Shown here: positions 18,771 to 28,765 of the stretch, in pieces
How the letters are laid out: every line of letters begins with the position of its first letter
Position numbering within the stretch: the first letter of the stretch is position 1
Assembly: GCF_900129295.1 (NCBI RefSeq)
Contig: NZ_FQUU01000004.1
Span: 62,001 to 126,000 of the forward strand
Origin: Flavisolibacter ginsengisoli DSM 18119
GTDB taxonomy: Bacteria; Bacteroidota; Bacteroidia; Chitinophagales; Chitinophagaceae
Direction of reading: 5' to 3'
DNA: 64,000 nucleotides
Made by a program: the position numbers and the translations under genes
Notes under the pieces: generated by a model
Database searches by the model: none
What the model was told of the DNA's origin: nothing
What the model saw: only the letters and a program-made list of their open reading frames with translations

Positions 18771-20300
18771 ATGAATAAGACCAAAAAAATAATACTCGGA
18801 ATAGCTGTTATGTGCAGCGTTGTAGTTAGTTCCTGCACTAAAGACTTCCAGGAGATCAATACAGATCCTAATAATACAAGCAGTGCCTTGCCGCAGCAAT
18901 TGCTGGCACCTGCACTGGTAAGCACATTGTCCTATAACATGCTACGCAACCGCAATTTCAATAATGAACTCATGCAGGTTACTGTGGATATGAGTGATGG
19001 AGATGGCAGGGTGTTCAGGTATGATTACCGCGCCAACTGGTCGGATTACCTGTATAATGGCTGGTATTCAGAACTGACCAACTTTAAGGATATATACAAG
19101 TTTGCAAGTGAAGAACTGAACTATAATAAATCCTATATGGGCATATCATTGATCTGCCAGTCATGGATCTATTCCTTGCTCACAGACACCTATGGCGATG
19201 TTCCCTATTTTGAATCCAACCTGGCAAGGGACAGTAGTATCTATGAACCAAAGTTTGACCGCCAGAAAGATATTTACCTTGATATCTTCAAAAAGCTGGA
19301 GGCTGCTGATACATTGTTAGCAAGTAAAAAAAGTATACAGGCTTCAAGTGATCCGGTATTTTATGGTGATGTTACCAAGTGGCAAAAGTTTGGCAATTCT
19401 CTTTACTTAAGGTTATTGTTAAGACTCTCCGGCAAAGCTGAAGTGTCACAGGAAGTAATTGCCAAGATGAAACAGATCGTTGATAACCCTTTGGACTATC
19501 CGATCATGACAAGCAATGAAGAATCTGCCATTTTAAGATGGACAGGGGTTGCGCCTTATACATCACCCTTTACTACGGTCAGGGAACAGGATTTCAGGGC
19601 ACCGGGCATTGCCAGTTTCTTTATAGACAACCTTTCTGTCTGGCACGATCCAAGAATTGATGTTACCTATGGAACAGGCTCTCCTACCAAGACCAACAGG
19701 TGGGCTATTGCACCCTACCAGGGAGCTTATGAAGGTGTGCCAAGTGGGTATGCTATAGGGGATAATCCAACGCGTAAATCTTATTTCTATTCTTCTTCCA
19801 ATAACGGTAATACAGGGCCAAGCCTGGTAAATGAACCACTTACAGGCATGATTATGAACTATGCAGAATTGCAGTTCATTCTCGCAGAGGCAGCTGCAAA
19901 GGGTTACATTGATGGATCTGCAGAAACCTATTACAATAATGGAGTGGAAGCAAGCATCAAACTTTGGTTGCCTACCTGGCCTGTTGCAGTTACGGATTAT
20001 CTTGCTGCAGCCGATATGCAATGGAACGATACTCAGAGCATTGACCAGAAAATGGAAAAGATTCATTTGCAAAAGTACTATGCACTGTTTCTCGTTGACC
20101 TGCAGCAATGGTTTGAATACCGCCGCACTGGCCACCCTATTTTACCAAAAGGAACAGGATTGAGAAACAATGGAGAAATGCCTGCCAGGATGACTTACCC
20201 GGTGTATGTTCAATCAACCAATCCAACCAATTACAAAGCTGCTGTAGCTGCACAGGGTCCTGATGTCATATCAACTCCTGTATGGTGGCAAAAACCCTAA
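18771..20300 (+). CDS. SusD/RagB-family surface lipoprotein (SusD-like_2 type)
   Basis: Lipoprotein signal MNKTKKIILGIAVMCSVVVSSC with the lipidated Cys at 22, followed by TKDFQEINTDPN as in most SusD proteins. The body shows SusD-like_2 landmarks: NWSDYLYNGWYSELTNFKDI, QSWIYSLLTDTYGDVPYFES and MNYAELQFILAEAAAKG (the helical TPR part). It covers the SusC barrel and binds the ligand on the cell surface. 509 aa from the ATG at 18771; a TTG at 18747 lies inside the susC 3' end and is less likely. Ligand chemistry cannot be read from the sequence. Confidence 0.93.
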   Translation: MNKTKKIILGIAVMCSVVVSSCTKDFQEINTDPNNTSSALPQQLLAPALVSTLSYNMLRNRNFNNELMQVTVDMSDGDGRVFRYDYRANWSDYLYNGWYSELTNFKDIYKFASEELNYNKSYMGISLICQSWIYSLLTDTYGDVPYFESNLARDSSIYEPKFDRQKDIYLDIFKKLEAADTLLASKKSIQASSDPVFYGDVTKWQKFGNSLYLRLLLRLSGKAEVSQEVIAKMKQIVDNPLDYPIMTSNEESAILRWTGVAPYTSPFTTVREQDFRAPGIASFFIDNLSVWHDPRIDVTYGTGSPTKTNRWAIAPYQGAYEGVPSGYAIGDNPTRKSYFYSSSNNGNTGPSLVNEPLTGMIMNYAELQFILAEAAAKGYIDGSAETYYNNGVEASIKLWLPTWPVAVTDYLAAADMQWNDTQSIDQKMEKIHLQKYYALFLVDLQQWFEYRRTGHPILPKGTGLRNNGEMPARMTYPVYVQSTNPTNYKAAVAAQGPDVISTPVWWQKP

Positions 20301-20349
20301 GCTATCGTACTATTTTTAAAACCATGTTGTAAAACATAATCATACTACA

Positions 20350-21849
20350 ATGAAAAAAATATTATGCTATTCCTTCTTATTGCTTTTCATGGGCATGATG
20401 TGGGGATGTAAAAAAGATAATTACCCTGGCGCAAAGGTGAGCCCCTACATGTCCATATTCGATATCAGGAACATATATAAGGGGAAAGATGTAACACTGA
20501 CCACAGAGAATATGTTTGGAGCTGATAAGATAGCAGCAGTGGTGGTGTCGGATCATTCAGGAGGCAATTTACCTGCAGGTTTGCTTGTGGTTCAGGATAG
20601 CCGCCGACTGGCACAATTAAGAGGTATTTCCATTCCCATTGGAGATGCAGCCAATGAATACACGACAGGTGATTCTGTCATCATTAACGTTAGCGGGGGT
20701 ATACTGAAAAGGGTAAATGGCATCCTTCAGCTAACAGGGATAAAAAGTAGTGCGGTAACAAAAGTTTCGTCTGGTATAGCCGTAGAGGTGCCTATTAAAA
20801 AAGCAAACGAGGTGCTTGCTACACCGGAATTATATGAAAGCACATTGATATCAATAGCCAAGGCTGGATTTGATGCTTCAGTTCCTGCAGGATCTACCTA
20901 TGCCGGTGATTATATGATCAATGATGGATTCGGAAATATAACATTACATACCGAAGCAGGTGCAGAGTTTGCGAATGATCCGCTACCATTCCTCTCAAAC
21001 TTTTCAGGTATTCTATTCCTGGATCAGAATGGTGCCCCGCAATTATGGCCACGTAGTAAAGATGATATCACCGTATTGAGTTCAACTGCTCCAAAAATCG
21101 CCCCTGTAGTTATTACTGGTTACCTGATTGATCCTTCAGGTACAGATGCCAACTATGAGTACATACAATTAATGGCAACAAAGAATATTGATTTCTCTGC
21201 AACTCCTTTCTCTGTGGTGACTACCAACAATGCAGGTTCGGCCACACCCACTGGTTTCCCGACAAATGGCTGGGCTACTGGTGACCTGAGAACCTACAAA
21301 ATAAACCTCACATCGGGAACTGTGCAAAAGGGTCAGTACTTCTATGTGGGCGCAAATAAAAACATCTGGGGTGCAGGGTCTACCGACATCAGTTCTTCCA
21401 CCTGGTTTTCCAAGATGTATGCAACTGATCCGGGAGACGGATTTGGAACTAAGACCAACAACCTCCTGGCAAACAGTGGAAATGCCGGCGGTATTGCCGT
21501 GTTTGACAAAACAGAAGTAGATCTGGAAACCATTCCTGTTGATGTTATATTTTATGGAGGTAATGGAAGTCTTTATACAGCAGGTCCGCCTGAAAAGGGA
21601 TACCGTATCACCAATACTGATTATTATGATACAAAAAATCCATCAACACAGGAAGACCAGCCTTATTTTGCAATGGGCTCTAACAAAAGTAAATTAGGAT
21701 TTAGCCTTGCAACTAATTTCTCACAATTAGGAGGCACCTATAATAAAACAACTGGAAGGTGGACAACTGCAAGAACATTACATAATTTGGTTCTTACAGC
21801 CACTTCAAATGTTAGCGCGATTGAAGGTGCAACCACTATTGAAGAATAA
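20350..21849 (+). CDS. DUF5689-domain lipoprotein of the SusCD locus
   Basis: Lipoprotein signal with Cys at 20 (MGMMWGCKKDNYPG). Residues of about 30-220 resemble DUF5689: MSIFDIRNIYKGKDVTLT, VVSDHSGGNLPAGLLVVQD, GDSVIINVSGGILKRVNG and DITVLS at the end of an OB-like beta domain. The rest (about 250-490) is a second beta-rich region (YEYIQLMATKNIDFSAT.., WATGDLRTYKINL) like lamin-tail or surface-binding modules. Proteins of this kind accompany SusCD pairs and probably help bind substrate on the cell surface. It lies 49 bases after susD. No catalytic residues were identified. Confidence 0.8.
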   Translation: MKKILCYSFLLLFMGMMWGCKKDNYPGAKVSPYMSIFDIRNIYKGKDVTLTTENMFGADKIAAVVVSDHSGGNLPAGLLVVQDSRRLAQLRGISIPIGDAANEYTTGDSVIINVSGGILKRVNGILQLTGIKSSAVTKVSSGIAVEVPIKKANEVLATPELYESTLISIAKAGFDASVPAGSTYAGDYMINDGFGNITLHTEAGAEFANDPLPFLSNFSGILFLDQNGAPQLWPRSKDDITVLSSTAPKIAPVVITGYLIDPSGTDANYEYIQLMATKNIDFSATPFSVVTTNNAGSATPTGFPTNGWATGDLRTYKINLTSGTVQKGQYFYVGANKNIWGAGSTDISSSTWFSKMYATDPGDGFGTKTNNLLANSGNAGGIAVFDKTEVDLETIPVDVIFYGGNGSLYTAGPPEKGYRITNTDYYDTKNPSTQEDQPYFAMGSNKSKLGFSLATNFSQLGGTYNKTTGRWTTARTLHNLVLTATSNVSAIEGATTIEE

Positions 21850-21907
21850 GGGACATTTAATAACGGCTCGGTTTACCTTAGGCCGGTTTAGTCATTATAA
21901 ATAAGAA

Positions 21908-21943
21908 GCCAGGTTAGATAATAACATCTTTGTCTAGCCTGGC
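21908..21943 (+). other. Hairpin inside the operon, before the phosphoesterase gene
   Basis: GCCAGGTTAGA (21908-21918) pairs with TCTAGCCTGGC (21933-21943), one G-T pair, 14-base loop, followed by CAATTAAAT with no long T-run. A second weaker GGCC-type hairpin sits at 21863-21887. In this 108-base gap, the largest within the run up to the alpha-galactosidase gene, it may lower read-through or mark an mRNA processing point. Confidence 0.4.
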
Positions 21944-21957
21944 CAATTAAATCCAAC

Positions 21958-23379
21958 ATGCAAAGAAGACGATTTCTTCAAAATTTTGCCTGGCTTACAG
22001 GAGGATTATTAGTTGGCTGCAATAAAAAGCTCTATTCATCAAAGGAAGAAGCAAATCTTTTAAAGGGTGTTGTCAGATCTGGCAACAGGGGAGTAGCTAA
22101 TGTTGTTGTCAGCGATGGATATAACCTGGTGCTTACAGATAAATCAGGTGCCTATGAATTTGCACTGCATCCCGAAGCAACTTCTGTTTTTATATCAACG
22201 CCCTCAGGGTATAGTTTCATAGAAGAGAAAAGTATTGCAAGGCATTACCACCTTGTACAGGATATTGAGAACAGGAAGGCAGTAAATTTTGAATTACAAC
22301 AATTGGATAAAGATGATAACGAACACCAGTTCATCATCTGGGCAGACCCACAGGTAAAAAACGCCAAAGATGTGGAGAAAATGATGGCTCATTCCGTGCC
22401 GGATGTTCAGAAGATCATAGCTGCTGCAGGTTCAAGCGCCCTTATACATGGTATTACGGTTGGTGATATAGTTTGGGATGAACATAAACATTTTGCTGAC
22501 TATGATATAGCCGTTGGCAAAATGGGCATTCCGTTTTTCCAATGCCTGGGCAACCATGACATGGATTACAATAAAGGAGGTGATGAAACCTCTGATGACA
22601 CCTTCCAGGAAAAATATGGCCCTACCTGGTATTCATTTAACAGGGGCAAAGTGCATTATGTGGTGATGGATAATGTTAGGTACCTTGGCAAAGACCGGGA
22701 TTATGATGGATTCATACCACAACACCAGCTCGACTGGCTTCAAAAGGATTTGTCTTATATACCTAAAGAAAATCTCATCATACTTTGCCTGCACATCCCT
22801 GTTCATAATGGTGTGAAGAATAATTCAGATCTCTATGCTTTGTTGCAGGAAAGAAATGTACATATTATGTCGGGCCATACACATTATCACCGCAATGTGA
22901 TAAAGGATAATATTTATGAGCACAACCATGGCACAGTATGTGGCGCCTGGTGGACTGGTCCCATCTGTGAAGATGGTACACCTTGCGGCTACGGGGTTTA
23001 TAAAGTAAATGGTACGGAACTAAGCTGGCATTACCAGGCTACAGGTGAAACAGCAGATTATCAGCAAAAGATATTTGTAACCGATTATAATGCCACCCAA
23101 AAGCAGGTACAGGTAAATATCTGGAACTATGACCCTGCATGGAAAACTGAATATTTTGTAGATGGAGTAAGCAAAGGAGAACTGGAACAGTTTATAGGCC
23201 TTGATCCCGGGGCTTACGCTACAATGCTGGGCCCTAATCTTCCCCAACCGCGCAGCTTTGCTGAACCTAAACAGACTGACCATTTATTCAAGGCATTTAT
23301 TCCAGTTAACACCAAAAATATTGTAGTGAAAACTACTGATCGATTTGGAAAAGTGTATGAATCTTCCTTATCAATATGA
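21958..23379 (+). CDS. Calcineurin-like phosphoesterase (lipoprotein, Tat-type signal)
   Basis: Starts MQRRRFLQNFAWLTGGLLVGC: a twin-arginine motif joined to a lipobox with Cys at 21. An N-terminal beta domain (MetallophosN-like, LLKGVVRSGNRGVANVVVSDG) is followed by the metal site: WADPQV, GDIVWD, LGNHDMD, LCLHIPVHN and SGHTHYHRN, which supply the Asp/Asn/His ligands for two metals. A C-terminal beta domain (about 360-470) completes the architecture. It would hydrolyse phosphomono- or diesters in the periplasm. Its last four bases overlap the next start (ATGA), which implies translational coupling to the SGNH esterase. Confidence 0.92.
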   Translation: MQRRRFLQNFAWLTGGLLVGCNKKLYSSKEEANLLKGVVRSGNRGVANVVVSDGYNLVLTDKSGAYEFALHPEATSVFISTPSGYSFIEEKSIARHYHLVQDIENRKAVNFELQQLDKDDNEHQFIIWADPQVKNAKDVEKMMAHSVPDVQKIIAAAGSSALIHGITVGDIVWDEHKHFADYDIAVGKMGIPFFQCLGNHDMDYNKGGDETSDDTFQEKYGPTWYSFNRGKVHYVVMDNVRYLGKDRDYDGFIPQHQLDWLQKDLSYIPKENLIILCLHIPVHNGVKNNSDLYALLQERNVHIMSGHTHYHRNVIKDNIYEHNHGTVCGAWWTGPICEDGTPCGYGVYKVNGTELSWHYQATGETADYQQKIFVTDYNATQKQVQVNIWNYDPAWKTEYFVDGVSKGELEQFIGLDPGAYATMLGPNLPQPRSFAEPKQTDHLFKAFIPVNTKNIVVKTTDRFGKVYESSLSI

Positions 23380-24065
23380 AACCTATGCGTACCAAAATTT
23401 TTAATGTTGTTCCCTTTCTGATATTTTCTTTTTTTGCCAATGCCCAGGCAACCAGGTGGGACAGTACTTACCGGCCTGCCAGTTATTCACTGAAAGTTGC
23501 ACAGTTCAAAAGCTTTCCCAATAGCTGTAATGATTATATTTTCCTGGGCAACAGCATTACTGCCGGTGTAGACTGGAACGAATTGCTGGAAAGAACCAAT
23601 GTCCGCAACAGGGGCATATCAAGTGACATAACATTTGGTGTATTGGAAAGATTAGATGAGGTCATTGAAGGACAACCGGCAAAAGTGTTTATCCTTATAG
23701 GAATCAATGATATCTCGCGTAACATTCCTGACAGCTTTATTGTATCCAATTACAAAAAGATCATTGACAGGATAAAAGCAGGCAGTCCGAAAACATCCAT
23801 TTACATGCAAACCCTGCTTCCTGTTAACAATGAATTCACACAGTTCAAAAATCATTACAATAAAGATGCACATATTACATATGTCAATACAGCATTAAAA
23901 CAGTTGGCCAGGGATTGTAAGGTGAACCTGATCGACCTGAATCCAAATTTCCAGGATGCCAATGGTAAACTGGATAAGAAATACACAGAGGACGGATTGC
24001 ACCTTAACATCGAAGGATATAAACTGTGGGCATCCATTTTAAAGAAAGGTAATTATTTAAACTAG
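23376..24065 (+). CDS. Periplasmic SGNH/GDSL-family esterase
   Basis: Signal peptide ending FFANAQA. The four SGNH blocks are present: FLGNSITAGVDW (Ser nucleophile), GISSDITFG (oxyanion Gly), LIGINDIS (oxyanion Asn) and DGLHLNIEGY (Asp-x-x-His dyad). 229 aa is usual. Family members remove acyl or acetyl esters from glycans and lipids. In this operon plausible ester substrates are acyl chains of glycerolipids or D-alanyl/acetyl groups of a decorated glycerol polymer; this is inference. The start overlaps the phosphoesterase stop by 4 bases. Confidence 0.9.
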   Translation: MKPMRTKIFNVVPFLIFSFFANAQATRWDSTYRPASYSLKVAQFKSFPNSCNDYIFLGNSITAGVDWNELLERTNVRNRGISSDITFGVLERLDEVIEGQPAKVFILIGINDISRNIPDSFIVSNYKKIIDRIKAGSPKTSIYMQTLLPVNNEFTQFKNHYNKDAHITYVNTALKQLARDCKVNLIDLNPNFQDANGKLDKKYTEDGLHLNIEGYKLWASILKKGNYLN

Positions 24066-24070
24066 ATCTT

Positions 24071-24991
24071 ATGAAGCATATAGTTTATTGTATGGCAACA
24101 GCTTTGCTGGCATTTTCCTGTGCTGACACTAAAAAAGTAACAGGAAATAAACATGCAACAGTAGCTTTTCCTGCCTTTGATGAAGAAGCGCATAGGGGAG
24201 GCAGGGGATTGATGCCAGAGAATACTATTCCGGCCATGCTGAATGCTATTGACCTGGGTGTAACCACACTTGAAATGGATACGCATATTACCAAAGACAA
24301 TAAGGTAATCTTATCTCACGATCCCTATTTCAATGAGAATTTTACCACGACACCGGAAGGAAATACATTGACTAAAGCAGAGGCAGTACAACGCCTGCTG
24401 TATACAATGACCTATGACAGCATTCAGAAATATGATGTTGGATTAAAGCCTTATGCGGCCTTTCCCAGGCAAAAGAAAATTGCTGTACACAAACCCTTGC
24501 TGGCCGATTTGCTGGATGCAACAGAAAAACATGCAGGGGAAACAGGAAAGGCCATGTTTTATAATATCGAGATCAAGTCGAAGCCGGAGAATGACGGAAA
24601 AAAACATCCTCCTGTTGAAGCATTCGTTGACCTTGTCATGCAGGTGATACTGCAGAAAGGAACTGAGGCCCGCACAGTCATCCAGTCCTTTGATCCGAGG
24701 GCTTTACAGGTAATGCATCGCAAATATCCTTCTGTTGCCACTTCCTTATTAATTGAGGATTATGATAAACGTTCAGTGGAAGAACAGTTACAGCAATTGG
24801 GCTTTACACCATTTGTCTACAGCCCGCATTTTTCATTGGTCACTCCGCAACTGGTGCAACAATGCCGTTCCAGGCAAATGAAGCTGGTACCATGGACCAT
24901 CAACACCCTTGAACAAATACAACAGCTAAAGAACACGGGTGTTGATGGCATCATTACCGATTACCCCGACCTGTTTCAACAATTGAAATAA
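24071..24991 (+). CDS. Glycerophosphodiester phosphodiesterase lipoprotein
   Basis: GlpQ-type GDPD with lipobox LLAFSC (Cys17). TIM-barrel landmarks: EAHRGGRGLMPENTIPA (catalytic HR and metal-binding PENT), TLEMDTHITKDNKVILSHDP (Glu/Asp ligands and catalytic His) and NIEIKSKPEND, ending LVPWTINTLEQIQQL and DGIITDYPD. It cleaves glycerophosphodiesters to sn-glycerol-3-phosphate plus an alcohol; some GlpQ enzymes also attack poly(glycerol phosphate) teichoic acids. Placed on the periplasmic side it would feed GlpT. It lies 5 bases after the SGNH gene and 18 before the alpha-galactosidase gene. Confidence 0.95.
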   Translation: MKHIVYCMATALLAFSCADTKKVTGNKHATVAFPAFDEEAHRGGRGLMPENTIPAMLNAIDLGVTTLEMDTHITKDNKVILSHDPYFNENFTTTPEGNTLTKAEAVQRLLYTMTYDSIQKYDVGLKPYAAFPRQKKIAVHKPLLADLLDATEKHAGETGKAMFYNIEIKSKPENDGKKHPPVEAFVDLVMQVILQKGTEARTVIQSFDPRALQVMHRKYPSVATSLLIEDYDKRSVEEQLQQLGFTPFVYSPHFSLVTPQLVQQCRSRQMKLVPWTINTLEQIQQLKNTGVDGIITDYPDLFQQLK

Positions 24992-25009
24992 TCCTATTAC
25001 CCTTAATAG

Positions 25010-27175
25010 ATGATAATGTATCGTTCTATTTCGTTATTGCTACTAATTGTTTCTTTTTCTGTTAGGATATGCGCCCAGGTGGCACCTATTGTTATTGAAA
25101 CAGCAAAAACAAGTATTGTTTATAAAGTAAAGAAAAACGGGAGATTGTACCAGGCATACCTGGGAGAGAAATTGAAAGATGCCGCTGAATATGCTTCCTT
25201 AGCGGATACACGGAACGAAGCCTATATTGGTGCCGGCATGGAGGACCTGTTCACACCTGCTATACAAGTGGAACATGCAGATAAGAACCCATCCCTGGAA
25301 TTACATTTTCAGTCAGTGCAGGTAAAACAACCAGATAAGAATACCACCATTACTTCCATTTTGCTGATAGATCCAAAATATGCTTTTGAAGTAAGATTAA
25401 ACTTTGCTGCCTTTTACCGAGAGAATATAATAAAAACCTGGACAGAGATCAGCAACAAAGAGAAGGGTAGCGTATGGTTGCAAAATTATGCCTCCTCCCT
25501 TTTACACCTGGATGCACAGCAATACTGGTTAACGCAGTTTCATGGTGACTGGGGCATGGAAGCCAGGATGGAAGAAACCCAATTAACAGCAGGAATTAAA
25601 GAGATCGATTCCAAACTGGGAACACGGGCCAATAAGTTTCTTTCTCCTATGTTCCTGTTGGCATTAAATGCACCTGCTAAAGAAAATACCGGTGATCTAC
25701 TTGCAGGCACACTAGCCTGGACAGGCAATTATAACCTGCACTTCGAGATTGACAATATAAATTCCCTGAGGATACTTAGTGGAATCAATTCCTATGCTTC
25801 TGCCTATGAACTAAAGCCAGGTGCCCTGTTTGTAACTCCTGTTTTTATATTCACGTTTTCAACACACGGTAGAGGAGAGGCTACACGTAATCTTCACCAA
25901 TGGGCAAGGCATTATGGGATAATGGATGGTGATCGTCCACGTTATACATTGCTCAATAACTGGGAGGCTACGGGATTTAATTTTACACAGGATACACTGG
26001 TGAAATTGTTTGATGATGCTGCCAAACTGGGAGTAGATCTTTTCTTACTCGATGATGGCTGGTTTGGCAATAAATACCCGCGAACTGATGCCAGGGCTGG
26101 CCTGGGCGATTGGCAGGAAAACAAGCAAAAGCTGCCGGGAGGTATTGGTTACCTCGTCAAAGAAGCGGAAAGTAAAGGGGTGAAGTTTAGTATCTGGCTG
26201 GAACCTGAAATGGTGAATCCCAAAAGTGAATTATATGAACAACACCCGGAGTGGATCATCAGGCTGCCCAACAGGGATGAAAATTACCAGCGCAACCAAT
26301 TAGTCCTTGATCTAAGTAATCCCCGGGTACAGGATTTCATTTTCAACATGGTAGATAATATGCTCACCTCCAATCCTCATTTGGCCTATATCAAATGGGA
26401 TTGCAACCGTACTATGACCAATAGTTATTCCAACTATTTAGGCAACAGGCAGTCCCATTTGTTTATTGATTATGTCAATGGTTTATATAAAGTATTGGAG
26501 CGCCTGCATAGCAAACATCCGCACCTGCCAATGATGCTATGTTCTGGTGGCGGCGGCCGTACAGATTATGGCGCTTTAAAATACTTCACTGAATTCTGGC
26601 CAAGTGACAATACCGATGGACTGGAAAGAGTATATATCCAATGGGGGTATTCCTATTTTTTCCCAGCACTTGCAGTTGCCAATCATATCACTTCATCAGG
26701 CAAGCAATCCTTAAAGTTCAGGACTGATGTGGCCATGATGGGGAAGTTGGGATATGATATAAATATCAAAGAGCTGAAGCCTGAAGAACTTGAATTCAGC
26801 AAGGCTGCTGTACAGAATTATAAGCGTATCAGTCCTGTTATCTGGTATGGAGACCTGTACCACCTCGTCTCTCCATATGATGAGAACAGGGCAGTGCTGA
26901 TGTATGTTGACAGCACACAAAACAAGGCTGTGGTTTTTAACTACAATCTCAATACACGCTTTGGCGAACAGCTTGATGAAGTAAAATTGCAGGGACTGGA
27001 TGCAAATAAAAAGTATAAAATAGAAGAGATCAATTTAATGCCTGGCTCTAAACCTGTAACAATGTATCATGACAAGATATATAGCGGTGATTATTTAATG
27101 AAGGTTGGATTGCAATTTAATAAAGGAAGACCATTGGCATTAAGCAGTATTGTTTTGCAGTTAACTGCCCAATAA
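25010..27175 (+). CDS. Secreted alpha-galactosidase, GH36 family
   Basis: Signal peptide MIMYRSISLLLLIVSFSV.. cut near ICA-Q. N-terminal beta-sandwich, then the GH36 barrel: FLLDDGWFG, FSIWLEPEMVNPKSELY, the nucleophile Asp464 in IKWDCNR and the acid/base Asp533 in WPSDNTDG, 69 residues later as in known GH36 enzymes; a C-terminal beta domain ends the 721 aa. It releases terminal alpha-galactose. In a raffinose context this would be ordinary, but here no other sugar enzyme is present and all neighbours handle glycerol phosphate. Galactosyl-glycerol compounds or galactose-decorated teichoic acid are therefore the likelier targets. Confidence 0.95.
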   Translation: MIMYRSISLLLLIVSFSVRICAQVAPIVIETAKTSIVYKVKKNGRLYQAYLGEKLKDAAEYASLADTRNEAYIGAGMEDLFTPAIQVEHADKNPSLELHFQSVQVKQPDKNTTITSILLIDPKYAFEVRLNFAAFYRENIIKTWTEISNKEKGSVWLQNYASSLLHLDAQQYWLTQFHGDWGMEARMEETQLTAGIKEIDSKLGTRANKFLSPMFLLALNAPAKENTGDLLAGTLAWTGNYNLHFEIDNINSLRILSGINSYASAYELKPGALFVTPVFIFTFSTHGRGEATRNLHQWARHYGIMDGDRPRYTLLNNWEATGFNFTQDTLVKLFDDAAKLGVDLFLLDDGWFGNKYPRTDARAGLGDWQENKQKLPGGIGYLVKEAESKGVKFSIWLEPEMVNPKSELYEQHPEWIIRLPNRDENYQRNQLVLDLSNPRVQDFIFNMVDNMLTSNPHLAYIKWDCNRTMTNSYSNYLGNRQSHLFIDYVNGLYKVLERLHSKHPHLPMMLCSGGGGRTDYGALKYFTEFWPSDNTDGLERVYIQWGYSYFFPALAVANHITSSGKQSLKFRTDVAMMGKLGYDINIKELKPEELEFSKAAVQNYKRISPVIWYGDLYHLVSPYDENRAVLMYVDSTQNKAVVFNYNLNTRFGEQLDEVKLQGLDANKKYKIEEINLMPGSKPVTMYHDKIYSGDYLMKVGLQFNKGRPLALSSIVLQLTAQ

Positions 27176-27193
27176 GTTTAAGAAAACAAACTA

Positions 27194-27201
27194 TAGTTTT
27201 G
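27194..27201 (+). promoter_or_regulatory. Putative glpK -7 box TAGTTTTG
   Basis: Exact TAnnTTTG match in the 75-base gap after the alpha-galactosidase gene, 49 bases before the glpK ATG. It suggests that glpKF can also be transcribed separately. Confidence 0.4.
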
Positions 27202-27250
27202 AAAATTCTGAAATAACAACGTACCATTATAAAATTTTATAAGCAAGGCA

Positions 27251-28750
27251 ATGTCGAAATATATCTTATCATTTGACCAGGGAACTACCAGCTCAAGGGC
27301 CATAGTATTTAACAAGCAGGGAGAAGTAGTGTCTGTTGCACAAAAAGAGTTCACCCAGTTTTTCCCTGAGCCGGGGTGGGTTGAACATGATGCGAATGAG
27401 ATCTGGTATACACAGTTGGGTGTTGCAGCGGAGGCAGTGGTTAAGGCTGGTCTCTCCACACAGGATATCGCCGCCATTGGTATCACCAATCAACGGGAGA
27501 CAACAGTGGTTTGGGACCGTGCCACACATCAGCCAATACATAAAGCCATCGTATGGCAGGACAGGAGAACGGCATCCTATTGCGATGAGCTGAAAAGGCA
27601 GGGTCATGCAGAAGATATACAAAAACGAACAGGCCTGATCCCGGACGCTTATTTTTCTGCCACCAAGGTCAAATGGATATTGGATAATGTTGAAGGCGCA
27701 AGAGAAAAAGCAAACAGGGGAGAACTCTGTTTTGGTACTGTTGACGCATGGTTATTATTCAAGCTTACAAATGGAAAAGTACATGCAACGGATGTCACCA
27801 ATGCTTCCCGGACCATGTTGTATAATATCAATTCACTGCAGTGGGATGAAGCTATGCTGAAACTCTTTGATATTCCTGCTGCCATTCTTCCTGAGGTTCG
27901 CTCCAGCAGTGAGATCTACGGTTATACCGACCAGGTACTAACGGGTACCAATATTCCCATTAGTGGCATTGCCGGCGATCAGCAGGCAGCCTTGTTTGGC
28001 CAGATGTGCACGCAACCAGGCATGGTGAAAAACACCTATGGTACCGGTTGTTTCATGTTAATGAATACAGGTACGCAGCCCATCTTATCCAAAAACAACC
28101 TGCTTACGACCATAGCCTGGAAAATAGGTGAAACAACCACCTATGCTTTGGAAGGAGGTGTATTCATAGCCGGCGCGGTAGTGCAATGGTTACGAGATGG
28201 CCTGGGAATTATAAAAACATCCGGTGAAGTGGAAAAACTGGCTGCTTCTGTTGAAGACAATGGTGGCGTTTATTTTGTTCCTTCATTTGCCGGGCTTGGG
28301 GCTCCTTACTGGAACCAGCATGCGCGGGGAACCATGATGGGTATTACCAGGGGTACTACAGCTGCACATATTGCCCGTGCTTCTATTGAAAGTATAGCCT
28401 TTCAAACCATGGATGTACTCCAGGCAATGAATGCAGATGCATCTATTCCTATCAAACAGATAAGGGTTGATGGCGGAGCTACTGTGAATGACCTGTTAAT
28501 GCAGTTTCAAAGCGATATGCTGGAGTGCTCCGTCGTTCGGCCTAAGATCACGGAGACCACTGCAGCAGGTGCGGCCTACCTGGCCGGCCTGGCCATTGGA
28601 CTTTGGAAAGACCTTGCAGAAATAGAGCAGTACTGGAAAGAGGAAAGAACATTTGAGCCATCCATAGAAACTACAAAGCGTCAAAAACAAATTCTGAAAT
28701 GGCACACTGCTGTTAAAGCAGCACAGGTATGGGGTGAACTTGAAAACTAA
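27251..28750 (+). CDS. glpK: Glycerol kinase
   Basis: FGGY-family kinase that makes sn-glycerol-3-phosphate from glycerol and ATP, trapping glycerol that enters through GlpF. Landmarks: [14 protein letters not shown] near the start (phosphate-binding loop 1), [25 protein letters not shown] (adenosine motif), [19 protein letters not shown], and the FGGY signature region [20 protein letters not shown]. The 499-aa length matches GlpK (about 500) rather than other FGGY kinases. Followed by glpF after 15 bases. Its product is the substrate of the GlpD encoded at the start of the locus. Confidence 0.97.
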   Translation: MSKYILSFDQGTTSSRAIVFNKQGEVVSVAQKEFTQFFPEPGWVEHDANEIWYTQLGVAAEAVVKAGLSTQDIAAIGITNQRETTVVWDRATHQPIHKAIVWQDRRTASYCDELKRQGHAEDIQKRTGLIPDAYFSATKVKWILDNVEGAREKANRGELCFGTVDAWLLFKLTNGKVHATDVTNASRTMLYNINSLQWDEAMLKLFDIPAAILPEVRSSSEIYGYTDQVLTGTNIPISGIAGDQQAALFGQMCTQPGMVKNTYGTGCFMLMNTGTQPILSKNNLLTTIAWKIGETTTYALEGGVFIAGAVVQWLRDGLGIIKTSGEVEKLAASVEDNGGVYFVPSFAGLGAPYWNQHARGTMMGITRGTTAAHIARASIESIAFQTMDVLQAMNADASIPIKQIRVDGGATVNDLLMQFQSDMLECSVVRPKITETTAAGAAYLAGLAIGLWKDLAEIEQYWKEERTFEPSIETTKRQKQILKWHTAVKAAQVWGELEN

Positions 28751-28765
28751 TCATCAAACATTCGT

